DNA of 64,000 bases, from NCBI GenBank assembly GCA_029706075.1, contig JAINUG010000196.1, forward strand, positions 1,645,001 to 1,709,000, read 5' to 3'. A program made the position numbers and the translations under genes. The notes below the pieces were generated by a model. The model saw nothing but the letters and a program-made list of their open reading frames with translations, was not told the DNA's origin and did no database searches. The DNA comes from Aldrovandia affinis. Lineage: Eukaryota; Chordata; Actinopteri; Notacanthiformes; Halosauridae. Shown piece after piece: positions 1 through 43,738 of this stretch (the first letter of the stretch is position 1; each line of letters opens with the position of its first letter).

Positions 1-33135
<33,135 letters not shown>

Positions 33136-33300
33136 TTTACACTGTGCTTGCTTGCCCTGAGATCAGAGTGCTGAGGGGGCGCGGCCCTAAACCTGTATTT
33201 TCAACAAACAACAATTAGCCACTCACGGCTAAGTTATGATGTATTCATGTTGCGGGGCTGAGATTACATAGAACCCGGATACAGCATTTTGTACAATATC
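33136..33300 (-). promoter_or_regulatory. kmt2a: kmt2a 5' UTR / promoter region (inferred)
   Basis: Sequence directly upstream of the ATG is moderately GC-rich (GAGGGGGCGCGGCC near 33173). No TATA box is apparent. Inferred from position only; the transcription start is not determined. Confidence 0.35.
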
Positions 33301-34149
33301 ATCATCCAGATAGTATGAGTTATTTGTAACCCAGAGTCCGGGGCTGGACCCGGGAATAAAGCTAAACGATTAGCTACAAATACAACCTCCAAGCCGACCA
33401 CATTCCAGATTTGCAACCAGGGAGACAAGACAGAAGGGAGAACGTGGACTTTAGTGGTGTACGGAAACGGAAAATGACTCATTGTCGCTGTCTTGCTATG
33501 TAGCCTGCTGGCCAGTTAACTTAACGTCAACTTTAAACCGAAATCCGTCCCCTATAAGGCTATAGCTAGCCAGAAACGTAGAAAGTAAATTCAAAGTAGA
33601 AAGTAAAAGCCTAATTTTAGCATAATCGTCAATCTACTATGGTTAAACGCTTCTAGGATATTGCAGCCACAGTGTGTATGTTCCATAGTGGTGACCCGAT
33701 TGTATACTATTCGTGTTTAACGAATTTTTTTTTAAGTCTAGCTGCACCAATCCACGTATTTTTCCTGATCGCTGAATTTACAGTTAGTCATGACTTCTTT
33801 AGTTTCACTTTTGCATCACGTAATAACCCAGATGGCAGCAACCATTTCCCTCCAAGGGTATTATTATTTTGCTCTAGCCACCATAGCTAATTCTGAAATC
33901 CGAAATGCTTATATCTTCTGAATCTTATATATATATTAATTGATCATGTTAACACTTCGGAAATTACGCATAAAATTAAGAATAACGTGAACTGAGTTTG
34001 TCATTAAAAGTTGTATAATAGCCCCTGTCATTTTTGCTTATGTGGCAACGGAAATATTTGGAATAATTATTTATTCATCTTTAATTGATGAGAAAACCAC
34101 CAGTCTGAGGTGATCTGGTTTTATAATAAGCGCGTTTGTACCTGTTTTT

Positions 34150-34390
34150 TTTTTTTTTTTTTAAACATTGAGACCCAGGAAGTCAGGATGGGAGTGAGAG
34201 GCTTCATGAATACCAAAATGGGTGGAGCTATGACTCATTCATTTTAACCAATCGTACTGGGGTTTGCTGTGGAATCGTTCGTTTTGAATGGTTCACACAA
34301 GACAGTGATTGACAGCACATTGTATCTCCACCCATCATAGGATTTATGAAGCCTTACTCTCTTAATCACTACAGTTTGCATGATTGATAT
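34150..34390. mobile_element. Inverted-repeat MITE-like element
   Basis: GAGGCTTCATGAATACCAAA and ATGGGTGGAGCTATGA (34198-34235) are mirrored by ATCTCCACCCATCATAGGAT and TTATGAAGCCTTACTCTC (34325-34362). A similar half occurs at 9975-10020. Confidence 0.6.
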
Positions 34391-34620
34391 TTGGTCATTC
34401 CGAACGAACATTCGTTACATTAGGTGAGCCAGCGAAGGTACCGGTTTACACATAATCTGAATAAAACTATTTTCGACATCCGCAGAGCTATCTTGTGTCC
34501 TACCAAACAAAAAAGACGCATTAAAATATATAATTTACTGTGCACAGCACTTGTTTTTATGGTCTTTTTGATAATTATAGAACGCCCAAACAAAATAATT
34601 CTACCACACCTTATGAACTT

Positions 34621-34760
34621 TTACATTTACATTTTAAGCATTTAGCAGACGCTCTTATCCAGAGCGACTTACAAGATGTGCATTGATACATGGTAGGAAC
34701 AATCATAGTTCTCGCAAGAGATAAGTGCAGTAATACAGCGATAGACATCGTTGTAAACAA
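34621..34760 (-). repeat. L2-type 3'-end repeat, intergenic copy
   Basis: CATTTAGCAGACGCTCTTAT, CCAGAGCGACTTACAAGATG, and TACATGGTAGGAACAATCAT; same block as 9651-9830. The surrounding intergenic DNA (33300-34150 and 34761-35960) shows no gene. Confidence 0.75.
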
Positions 34761-35961
34761 CAGATAGACATGAACAACAGAAGACGAAACCTCGAAGCAC
34801 AGGCTCACGACAATGCTACCTCCCTACAACGATCCATCCTTATGCCCCTACCTCCTCGCATCACCTGGAACCATTGGTGGGAAAGAGTTCCGAACTTCCA
34901 AATGACACTCGCATCCTTGAATTTCCCTAATGGAAAGTTTCATATTCCGATTGAGGTGTTTATACTGTATGAGGCTACTTATTCAGGATGAGCGTTCATT
35001 CGGTTTATTAGCGGTTTATTAGGCTGCATGTAAACGTAGTCAATGCAAAATAATCTTGTGGAAGGCCCCCTAACACGACTGAGTGGGGACCCTGGCTTTA
35101 TCGTGTGTTTGCATAAGCATGCATCGTAAGCAACATCATATAATCCAGGCTAAGGGCACATTTCCCTTACAGCTACTAATTCAATTGTATGGATTGGAGA
35201 GATTCATGAACCTTCATCAACATTCTGACACAAGGCTGGTTTTTGAGGACTATCACTCAGACAAAGGGTCAGGGTTTCAACCAGGAAGTCAGTGAACATG
35301 GACAGAGCACCAGAACAGCAGTTATCTTCCCTGGCCATATGAGATGGCAGACTGTTATCTCAGCTCTGTTTTATCTCGTAACACTTAGGATTAACCAGTT
35401 GGTAATAAAACACCTCTGCCGATTTTGTTAACATTTCTTCAACAAAGTGAGGGAAACAGAGGCCTACAGGCCACCCAAGGAGCCACTACAACATTCAAAA
35501 ATGCATATCAGTATTTTAAATTAGTTTTTAAAGCAAGGTCCAGTTTCAATGTGGTCACTGAAGATCACTTACAAGAAAGAGTAGGTTTCTAAGGGTTTTT
35601 CAAGATGATTGCCAAAATCTTTCAACAAAGAATTCAAGTACTGTTTTATTTTCAAGAAGTTTCAAGTCCTCGATTTTCTAAATTTGAGGGCTTTCAGGGA
35701 GCATGGAAACACAGGATCTTAACCATGCTAAGACCCTCTGGGACCCCAAATTGAAACTCAAGAGAGTTTTTCTTTGGGCATTTTTTGTTGCCCACTTGAA
35801 TATCATAAGTGTCTTGCCTAAAAGTGAACAATTGGAACGACTTCTCCTAGATTCTAATCTAGATCTTTAAAAAGACAAGTCATGTTAATGCTTATACAGT
35901 ACCTGGGTTCAAAGTATTTAGACGTGATAGAACTCATGGATGGGAGTGGGATGCTGATATA

Positions 35962-36135
35962 CAGTGGGTTCGGAAAGTATTCAGACCCCCTTAAATTTTT
36001 CACTCTTTGTCATATTGCAGCCATTTGGTTCATGCACACACAGCACCCAATTAAAATTAATTGATTTTAGCAAATGGCTGCAATATGACAAAGAGTTAAA
36101 AATTTAAGGGGGTCTGAATACTTTCCGAACCCACA
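35962..36135. mobile_element. Tc1-type fold-back MITE
   Basis: Left arm CAGTGGGTTCGGAAAGTATT, CAGACCCCCTTAAATTTTTC, ATATTGCAGCCATTT. Right arm is its near-exact inverse (AAATGGCTGCAATATGAC ... AATACTTTCCGAACCCA). Arms are about 65 bp with a loop of roughly 45 bp. TA precedes the left end. The end sequence is typical of fish Tc1-like transposons. Confidence 0.9.
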
Positions 36136-36177
36136 TGGGGTTAAGTGTGAACAAATTGAATTCAGGAGTAAAATTCC

Positions 36178-36545
36178 GGGCCTCCCGGGTGATCTAGTGG
36201 TTACAACATTCGACGGTGCCCACTGTGACCGTGGTTTGATTCCACCAGTTGCGCCAGTTGCGGGAGTGCCACTAGGGGGCGGCAATTGGCTGTCCGCCCA
36301 AGGGAGGGGGAGGGAAGCCAATGCTGGTTTGCTGCATATAGGAGTGGCCCTGTGTGCGCATACTGGAGTTACAGTGACGGCTTGGCGGCTTCCGGCTTGA
36401 AGGAGGCATTGCCCAGCCGCATGTCACTGCCAGTATTAGGATTATGGCAGCGAACTCGTAAAATATATGAGGGAGTAGGATAATTGATGTGAAAAATAGA
36501 GGGTCTAATTGGATACTAAAAACGGGGAGAAAAGCAACAGAAAGA
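36178..36545 (+). repeat. tRNA-derived SINE copy 3
   Basis: Starts GGCCTCCCGGGTGATCTAGT, GGTTACAACATTCGACGGTG, GTGGTTTGATTCCACCAG, then the core CACTAGGGGGCGGCAATTGG and an A-rich tail after GTCTAATTGGATAC. Plus-strand copy of the 21640-21990 family. Confidence 0.85.
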
Positions 36546-36573
36546 GAAGTAGAAAAAAGAAGAGTAAAATTCC

Positions 36574-36860
36574 CCTAGAGCAGGGGTGGGCAAGGAGGGA
36601 CATATCCGTTTCTGCCAACAATGATTTAATTACAACAATAATTTACGTAATGTGACATTTCAGCTAAATTTCTTGATAAGCCCATGGATGACAACTGAAG
36701 ACTGTTCTTGAGTCACCATATGAAACATGTTGTGGTCTAATCTACAAGTGAACCAGCATTGGTGTATCCAACTAATCAGCTAATTGAGCCAGGGTAATTG
36801 GTAGAAACAAACACCTGCATACCCACCGGCCCTCCAGGACCAGAATTGCCCACCCCTGCC
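36574..36860. mobile_element. Palindromic MITE-like repeat
   Basis: CTAGAGCAGGGGTGGGCAA on the left is mirrored by TTGCCCACCCCTGCCCTAGAG on the right (one base differs). Third element of this fold-back type in the window. Confidence 0.65.
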
Positions 36861-37619
36861 CTAGAGTGTATTGGCATAACTATTTCTCATTGAACATTGT
36901 TGGATTGTGAAGACTCCAATCATCTAATAATGTGTTTTTTGAACTGCCTAACAAGTCAAAAAATAAAAAGTTGAAGGTGATCTAGAAACAACAAAAACTT
37001 CCATACACTCAGCCCTCGATAGAATGAGTTTGACACCCGTTATCCAGATCAATGAAGCCCCTTTCCCACATGGTTTCCGCAACATTGCCGGGTTCAATTA
37101 TCCGGGTACGGTAGTGTTTTTCATCGTTCCCATATAGGTCTTCTAGAGTCTGTTCCCACATGACATGATCGTTACGGATAGATTAGTCAATGCAATGTAT
37201 TTATTTGAATATTGTTTTTACGCAGACTTTTCAGTTTGCTCATGATCTGGGCCTTCTGTCTCATTATACATAGCTCGCGTATAGGATATCTGTGATTTTG
37301 TGGTGTGCGCGGATAGACAAAAGTTCCCTTGTCTCGGAGTCGGTCCAATTTCCATACATGTTCAGTAGCTAAAACAAAGACGCTGCTAACTACCGTTAGG
37401 AGTTACAATGGCTTTTGATGCCGAGGACACTGAACCCCCCTTACCATATATTTAACACATGTTATGACCTTTCAAGTGTCAACTGAAGGTTACACACTTC
37501 TTAACTATGCACATAGAAGACAAAACTACTGGCAAGGTTAAATACTACCCAGTGATCAATCGGCTAGCTAGCTAATGTTCATTATTTGGCAATGTGATTA
37601 GTTAATACAATGATCATAT

Positions 37620-38528
37620 TTTTATGTTTCTGCATGTCTGTTCGGTTGTTTTTGTACTTTGTTTATTTATCTTTCATTATTCATCATTCTCGTTTCATTC
37701 ACGTTCTGTTCCCGTTGTCATTGTTCCTGTTTATCTCGAGATCCACTCCTTGTCTTGTCATGCACTTCGGGAAATTCTATGTTTCGGTTTTTCCGTCTTA
37801 GCTTATTATCTCGTTTTACTTCCTTCTTACTTTCTAATTACACTTTGTATATATTAGTTAGATGTATATAGTACTAACCAACTTAACTACTAACATTAGG
37901 GATTTAGATTAAGTTACTAACACTACTAATCACTAATTATCTCACGCTTCTAACTATCGCTATCACTCTCTCTCTCGTTGTCCTATCCCTGTACGCTTAT
38001 CACGTTTCACTTCATTTGCACGCAGATTTCTATATGCATTCCTCCCCTTCGTACTATGCACGTGTCTGCCTGCTCTTCCAGGTCGTTTATTGTCTATGTG
38101 TTTGTGTTATTCACAGTCTGTGTCTTTTGTTTCCCCTCGTTATTGTATTAACGAATCCCATTGTTTTCACCTGTGCTCCTACCCCTCTCTCCTCCCAGTC
38201 ACACCTGATTCCTATTGTGTTTCCCTTCCCTGCTTGTATTTAAGTTCCGTGTTTATGTTCATTCCCTGTGCCGATTACTTGTAAGCCAGAGTCTGTAGCA
38301 TTTTCCCGAGACACCCTTTCTGTTTTTCACTTCGCATTTGCCTGCCGATTCTGTTTGTTTGCCTTCTCTGATTTATTGGTTTTGACTTTTGGATTGTTTG
38401 TGACTTCTCTTTGGGTTTGGATTTTGTACCTTCACTACCCTGACTACTGATTTTGATCCTTGCCTGAATTAAACGTTCCTTTCTGCCTGATCCTGGTCTG
38501 CGTCTGTGTCCTTATCCCGTACCTCACA
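37620..38528 (+). repeat. 5' LTR of the sushi-type element
   Basis: About 909 bp, ending CCTCACA. The canonical TG start is mutated to TT (the 3' LTR starts TGTTATG). A TATA-like TATTTAAG is near 38237-38244. A 25-bp segment present in the 3' LTR (between two TTCATTCC repeats) is absent here. By eye the two LTRs differ at about two dozen positions. Confidence 0.93.
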
Positions 38529-38530
38529 GT

Positions 38531-38540
38531 ACGTTCTGAC
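38531..38540 (+). promoter_or_regulatory. Primer-binding site, self-priming type
   Basis: ACGTTCTGAC lies two nucleotides after the 5' LTR. It is the exact inverse complement of GTCAGAACGT at 47246-47255 in the 3' LTR, about 31 nt after the TATA-like box. Tf1/sushi elements prime reverse transcription with the folded 5' end of their own RNA; this fits that arrangement. Confidence 0.75.
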
Positions 38541-38544
38541 CAAG

Positions 38545-39407
38545 ATGGACCCGGCAGACCCTGACCATCTGCGCTTCGCTCTCGAGCAGCAGGGTGCCAT
38601 GCTCGGACGTCATCAGATCCACCTGGAGACGGTCACCCACCACCTTGAGACCCTGACCTCCAGTTTGGCGGAACTCACTATGACACTGCGAGTTCCTGCA
38701 CCCAGCACCGCACCCCAGCAACCCGCTGAACCATCCCATCCTGGTTTTCCTTCGGCGCTGGTGCGCGAACCCCGTCTGCCTCCCCCGGAGAAGTACGCCG
38801 GTGAACCTGGCGGCTGTCGCGAATTCCTAACGCAGTGTCAACTGATTTTCCAGCTACAGCCATTGACATTCCCCAGTGAGCTTTCCAAGGTGGCTTACGT
38901 CATTACCCAGCTGACCGGCTGAGCCAAGACCTGGGGAACCACTGCGTGGGAGGAGTCATTTCCCTACTGCCAGAGCTTCAACTTTTTTGCCGAGGAGATG
39001 AAGAAGGTCTTCGACCGCTCCAAGCATGGCCACGAAGCAGCGAGGGAGATTCTTCACATGCGCCTGGGGAGAAGATCTGTCTCAGACTACGCCATCGACT
39101 TCCAGACGCTGGCTAACTCCAGCAGATGGGATAAGGGGGCTCTCTACGACACCTTCATCAATGGCTGTTCTGAACTGCTTAAAGATGAGCTCCTGACTCG
39201 CGACCTACCCGAGTCCTTCGACGACCTCATCAGTTTGGCCCTTCGTGTCAACTCACGGCTGCAAGAGCGCCAACGCTTCCGAGATCCAGGGGTTTTCCGA
39301 AGGCCAGAGTCCGAGAGGTTCAAGATTCCTGCCACCCTCGTCACTCGCCCTAAAAGTTCCTCTGCACCCACGTTGGAACCGGAACCCATGCAGGTGGACC
39401 ATGCTCG
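38545..39407 (+). pseudogene. gag of the sushi-type element (interrupted)
   Basis: Starts MDPADPDHLRFALEQQG at 38545, followed by a heptad-like segment and the retrotransposon gag domain (YAGEPGGCREFLTQC, FAEEMKKVFDRSKHG, AREILHMRLGRRSVSDYA). A TGA at 38920-38922 (a CGA-to-TGA type change) breaks the frame. It is cut after MQVDHA by the inner retrotransposon; the zinc-knuckle part resumes at 43739. Confidence 0.9.
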
Positions 39408-39477
39408 TGTAACATTGCTGTTTTGGGTTGATATAATTACACAGAATCTGTAGTCTCCACGGTCAGCTGGAGACCCC

Positions 39478-42400
39478 GTGCAGCTACTGAAGGACTGTGG
39501 CTTGGCGGACATCAATGTTGATGGCTGTGAGGTGTCTGAGAGTTGTAGGAGGAAGTTGGCTGAGCTTGTGCTTTCTTACCAAGATGTCTTCTCCAGAGAT
39601 AAGCTGGACTGTGGAGAGGCGAAGGAGTTCGTCCACCGTATCCACCTCTCTGATGACCGCCCCTTCTGTCTGCCTTATCGCCGTGTTCCTCCCGGCCACT
39701 ACCAACAGCTGAGAGAGGTGCTGTCGGACATGGAGATGAAAGGCATCATCAGTAAATCGCTCAGTGAGTATGCCTCCCCTCTGGTGATGGTCTGGAAAAA
39801 GAACGGAGACCTGAGGATCTGCACGGACTTTCGATGGCTCAACGCCAAAACCATCAAGGACGCTCACCCGTTGCCCCATCAGGCGGACTGCCTTGCTGCC
39901 CTTGGAGGAAACGCCCTGTTTCGTACCATGGACTTGACATCAGGGTTCTACAACGTCCCGCTCCATGAGTCTGACAGGAAGTCCACAGCCTTCACAACAC
40001 CCATGGGCCTGTATGAATATAATCGGCTTCCTCAAGGCCTGTGCAACAGTCCAGCGTCCTTCATGCGCATGATGCTCAGCATCTTCGGCTACCTGAACTT
40101 CTCCAGTCTCCTCTGCTACTTGGATGACCTACTGGTGTTTGCTCCGTTGGAGGAGGAAGCACTGAGGCAGCTGGAGGTGGTCTTTTCCAGACTCAGAGCC
40201 AACAACCTGAAGTGTAACTTCTTACGGAAGTCGGTGAGATTTCTTGGTCACATAGTTGATGCTAGTGGAGTCTCTGTTGACTAGGAGAAGGTTGCTGTCA
40301 TCTCTGGCTTCCGGAAAGAGGATCTAATGGATGCTGATGGCTGCACACCCTCTCAGAATTAAGTTAGATCTTTTCTCGGCATGGTGCTATACTATCAGCA
40401 CTTCATCCCTGGTTGCTCAACTATCGCGAAACCACTCTTTGCCTTGACGGGAGGACAGAAGCGCAAGTTGAAGGGCTCTAGAGGGAACAGGAGGGCGGGA
40501 ACGTTCCGCACGCTGACTCCGCAGGACTGGGATCCGGCTTGTGATAGGGCTTTTGAGGACTTGGGGTCTGCACTGCTTCACTGTGCGGTTCTGGCTCATC
40601 CAGATTTTGACAGGCCGTTTATCCTCTCTACTGACGCGTCTCTGGATGGGCTGGGAGCAGTGTTATCCCAGGTCCCTGCTGGCGAAGACAAGGCCCGACC
40701 CATAGCATTCGCTAGCAAGTCCCTCAGTTGCAGCCAAGCAAAGTACCCTGCCCACAGGCTGGAGTTATTCGCTTTGAAATGGGCCGTGTGTGACAAGTTC
40801 AGCCACTGGCTCAAGGGCCACAAGTTTACGGTCTGGACTGACAACAATCCGCTCACATACATCATGATGAAGCTGAAGTTGGGTGCCTGTGAGCAGCGAT
40901 GGGTCTCTAAACTGTCCCCGTACTCGTTTGAGATCAAACATGTCCCAGGGCGACTGAATGTGGTGGCTGATGCTCTCAGCAGAACTCCCTTTGTCAAACC
41001 TCTAGGCCGGCATCTCCTGTCAGAGCCCTACTCAAGATTGCTGGAACAGGTGTGCAGTGTCAACGACAGTTGTGTGCAGGATGCATTCCATGTGACATGT
41101 CTGCCTCAGTCAGCTGAGAATCCCTCCCTGTGTGCTACTGGTGGCATGTCCTTGTCCGAGGAGGAAGTGTCGTCTCTCCTTTCCTCCTGTGGCGACTGGG
41201 ACTCCGGCCTGAAACAGAGGGCTGCTTCTCTGGCTGGTCACCTTAGCCAATTAGTTCCTCCTGGCCTAGACATGTTCTCCTCTCTCTCGTCGGCGGACCT
41301 GCAGAGCCACCAGAGACAAGATCCAACCATCAACAGAGTTTTACACTTTGTTGAGAGGAAGCGGAGGCCTTCTAGACGTGAGCGAGACAAGGAGAACCAG
41401 ATGGTACTGCGGATTCTGAAGCAATGGGACAAACTTACCGTTCTGGATGGAATCCTGTCCAGGGTCACGAGGGACCCAGTGACCAAGCACAAGAGGTTCC
41501 AGTTTGTTCTGCCAGACTCCCTGAAATCGCAGGCCTTGGCTGGCGTTCACGACCTGGCTGGTCACCAGAGTCAGCCTCGTACGCTGTCTCTTGTCTGTCA
41601 GTGCTTTTTCTGGTATGATGTGGAGAAGGAGGTGCGGAGCTATGTCAGGAACTGTGCCAGGTGCGTCCTCAGCAAGACTCCAGAGCCAGCAGCCAGAGCC
41701 CCATTGGAGAGCATTACAACCTCAGCTCCGCTGGAACTGGTATGCATCAACTTTTGGTCTTCTGAGGACAACAACAACAAGTCTGTGGATGTCCTTGTGA
41801 TAACTGACCATTTCACAAAGTTAGCATATGCCTTCCCCTGTCAAGACCAAACTGCGAAGAAAGTGGCCAAAAAGCTGTGGGACAACTTTTTCTGCATGTA
41901 TGGCTTCCCACAGCGCCTCCATTCTGACCAGGGGGCTAACTTCCAGAGCGAGCTGATCGCAGAGCTCCTGGAGTTGGCAGGAGTCGGACAGTCCCGGACC
42001 TCCCCTTACTACCCTATGGGGAATGGTGGCACCGAAAGGTTCAATCGCACTCTGGGTGGGATGTTGCGCTCCCTGCCACCAAGGTCGAAGCACAAATGGC
42101 CCCAGATGATCCAAACCATGACCTTTACCTATAACTGCACGCAGCATGAGACGACTGGCTTCGCCCCTTTCTATTTGATGTTTGGCAGGGTCCCGCGCCT
42201 GCCAGTTGATCTGTTGTTCAAGAACGTCCTGCATGATGACTCAGTCTGTGACTACAATGCATACGTGAAGTCCCTGGCGACCGATCTCCAATCTGCTATG
42301 CTGCTGGCTCAGAGACACTCGTCTGTGGAACAGAAACATCAGTCTGACCAATACAACAAGAAAGTCAAGGGCTTACCTCTTTCTGTTGGTGACCGGGTCC

Positions 42401-43050
42401 TCGTGGCAAACAAAAGCGGTAGAGGAAAACGCAAGCTAGCTGACAGGTGGGAACCGGCTGTTTACACTGTCGTTGCTTCCAAGCCACAGTTCCACATCTA
42501 CAAGATCAGAGACCGCGATGGTCAGGTCAGGACCATCCACAGAAACCTTCTGCTTTCAGTCAGCTTCCTCCCTCTTGACAACACGCTGTTTGCAGAGGAT
42601 GACCTTCGGAGTGTTGACACAGTATCCCATGACCCCAGTAACGTACCTGATCCTGAAGCGGCGGTGTCAGAGCCAGAAAGTGTGGCCGAGCACTCTGTGG
42701 TTGACTCATCCTCTTGGCTAAACGTGAGTGAACGTAATCGCACAGCTTCATGGGTCTGTGACCAGTCCTGCACTGCAGAGGTGGAGAGTGTCAATGGTGT
42801 ATCTGTCGGGCGTGCTCCCTCCCCGACAGTGAGTGTCCCCTCCACCGATGCTGCTGCTCTTCCCTCACCGCCACCTGTTCCCTTGTCCCATGCCCTTCCC
42901 CTCACTGGCATCCTACCTCAGGGCCCAGGGAATAGTGTTCGCTCTAGGTATGGCAGGGTAGTGAGGCCAGTTCGTAGGTTCATTGAAACCATGGTACAGT
43001 TTACGCCACAGTTTAGTGTTGCTCCTCAGTCCATCTCCCTTTTGTTCTAG
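39478..43050 (+). pseudogene. pol of the inner Ty3/gypsy element (RT-RNase H-integrase)
   Basis: One frame throughout with two stops, at 40282-40284 (TAG) and 40360-40362 (TAA). Reverse transcriptase: YASPLVMVWKKNGDLRICTD, TTPMGLYEYNRLPQGLCNSP, catalytic YLDD. RNase H: STDASLDGLGAVL and WTDNNPLTY. Integrase: H/C zinc region ending CARCVLSK, then the catalytic core with VLVITDHFTKLAYAF, HSDQGANFQSEL and GGTERFNRTLGG. A Ser/Pro-rich tail of about 200 residues follows and ends at 43050. gag and protease are absent. Only two stops in more than 1,150 codons suggests a fairly recent insertion. Confidence 0.92.
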
Positions 43051-43381
43051 GCGTGATATGCTTAGATATGGAGACCTGATTCTCTGTCCTTTTTGTTTGA
43101 TCTTTTTTTATTTTATTTTATTTTAATTTGTTTTGCGGGTTGCCCACCCTCCTTTATGCCCGTTTCTGTGAGGTGTAAATGGAACCTTATTTTGTCTATG
43201 GAGTGGCTTTCAGATATGGCTTGGCGCCGGGCCAGTTTTGTAGCCCTCCTAACCTTAGTAGGTAGCAGATATTGCTGACTATGTGCAAGTTGTGGGTATT
43301 GGTTTGTTGTGGTTTGTTTGTGGGTGGGTAATTAAGGTTTTTGGTATGATTCAGATTTTTGTGTAATTCTAGGGGGGTGAA

Positions 43382-43738
43382 TGTAACATTGCTGTTTTGG
43401 GTTGATATAATTACAGAATCTGTATTCTTTTATTTGTTCTTTTCTTATGTACAAGCGTTTTATTAATTTACTGTAATGGGCTACTGTATATTCACCGGGA
43501 AATTCGTAGCCCCTCCTTCTGTGACCCCATTTCCTGTGATGTTGCCCCTTATAACTTTGGGTTCCCCCCCTCTGCCTCTTTCCGGCGATGTCAAATGTGG
43601 AAAGAGCTGGAGCTGCGGATCAACTAGCTAGCTCCCAATACCGCAAGAATAAACGGTCAGAGACCAAAGAAAGAAGTTGTCCGCCTTCTCCTTGGACAAA
43701 TAATTAAAAATACACAACGCAGAAAGACACCGGTCACA
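43382..43738 (+). repeat. 3' LTR of the inner Ty3/gypsy element
   Basis: 357 bp, TGTAAC...TCACA. The first part matches 39408-39452 apart from a 2-bp difference (TTACAGAATC against TTACACAGAATC). Contains AATAAACGG near 43649, a possible polyadenylation signal. Confidence 0.9.

Larger units (their letters stand above)
39408..43738 (+). mobile_element. Inner Ty3/gypsy LTR element lacking gag
   Basis: Bounded by TGTAACATTGCTG at 39408 and ...GGTCACA at 43738, with the 4-bp duplication CTCG (39404-39407 and 43739-43742). Only the first 45 or so bp of the 5' LTR remain before sequence jumps into pol. The 3' LTR is complete (43382-43738, 357 bp), preceded by the polypurine tract AGGGGGGTGA. Clade not assigned; no chromodomain is visible. 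Confidence 0.92.

Noticed and set aside
36197..36483. Overlapping open frames of 60-70 codons
   Set aside because: Lie wholly within a tRNA-derived SINE.
37610..38450. Several hydrophobic ORFs of 60-77 codons, repeated at 46566-47459
   Set aside because: They are LTR sequence; the duplication reflects the two LTRs, not a gene family.
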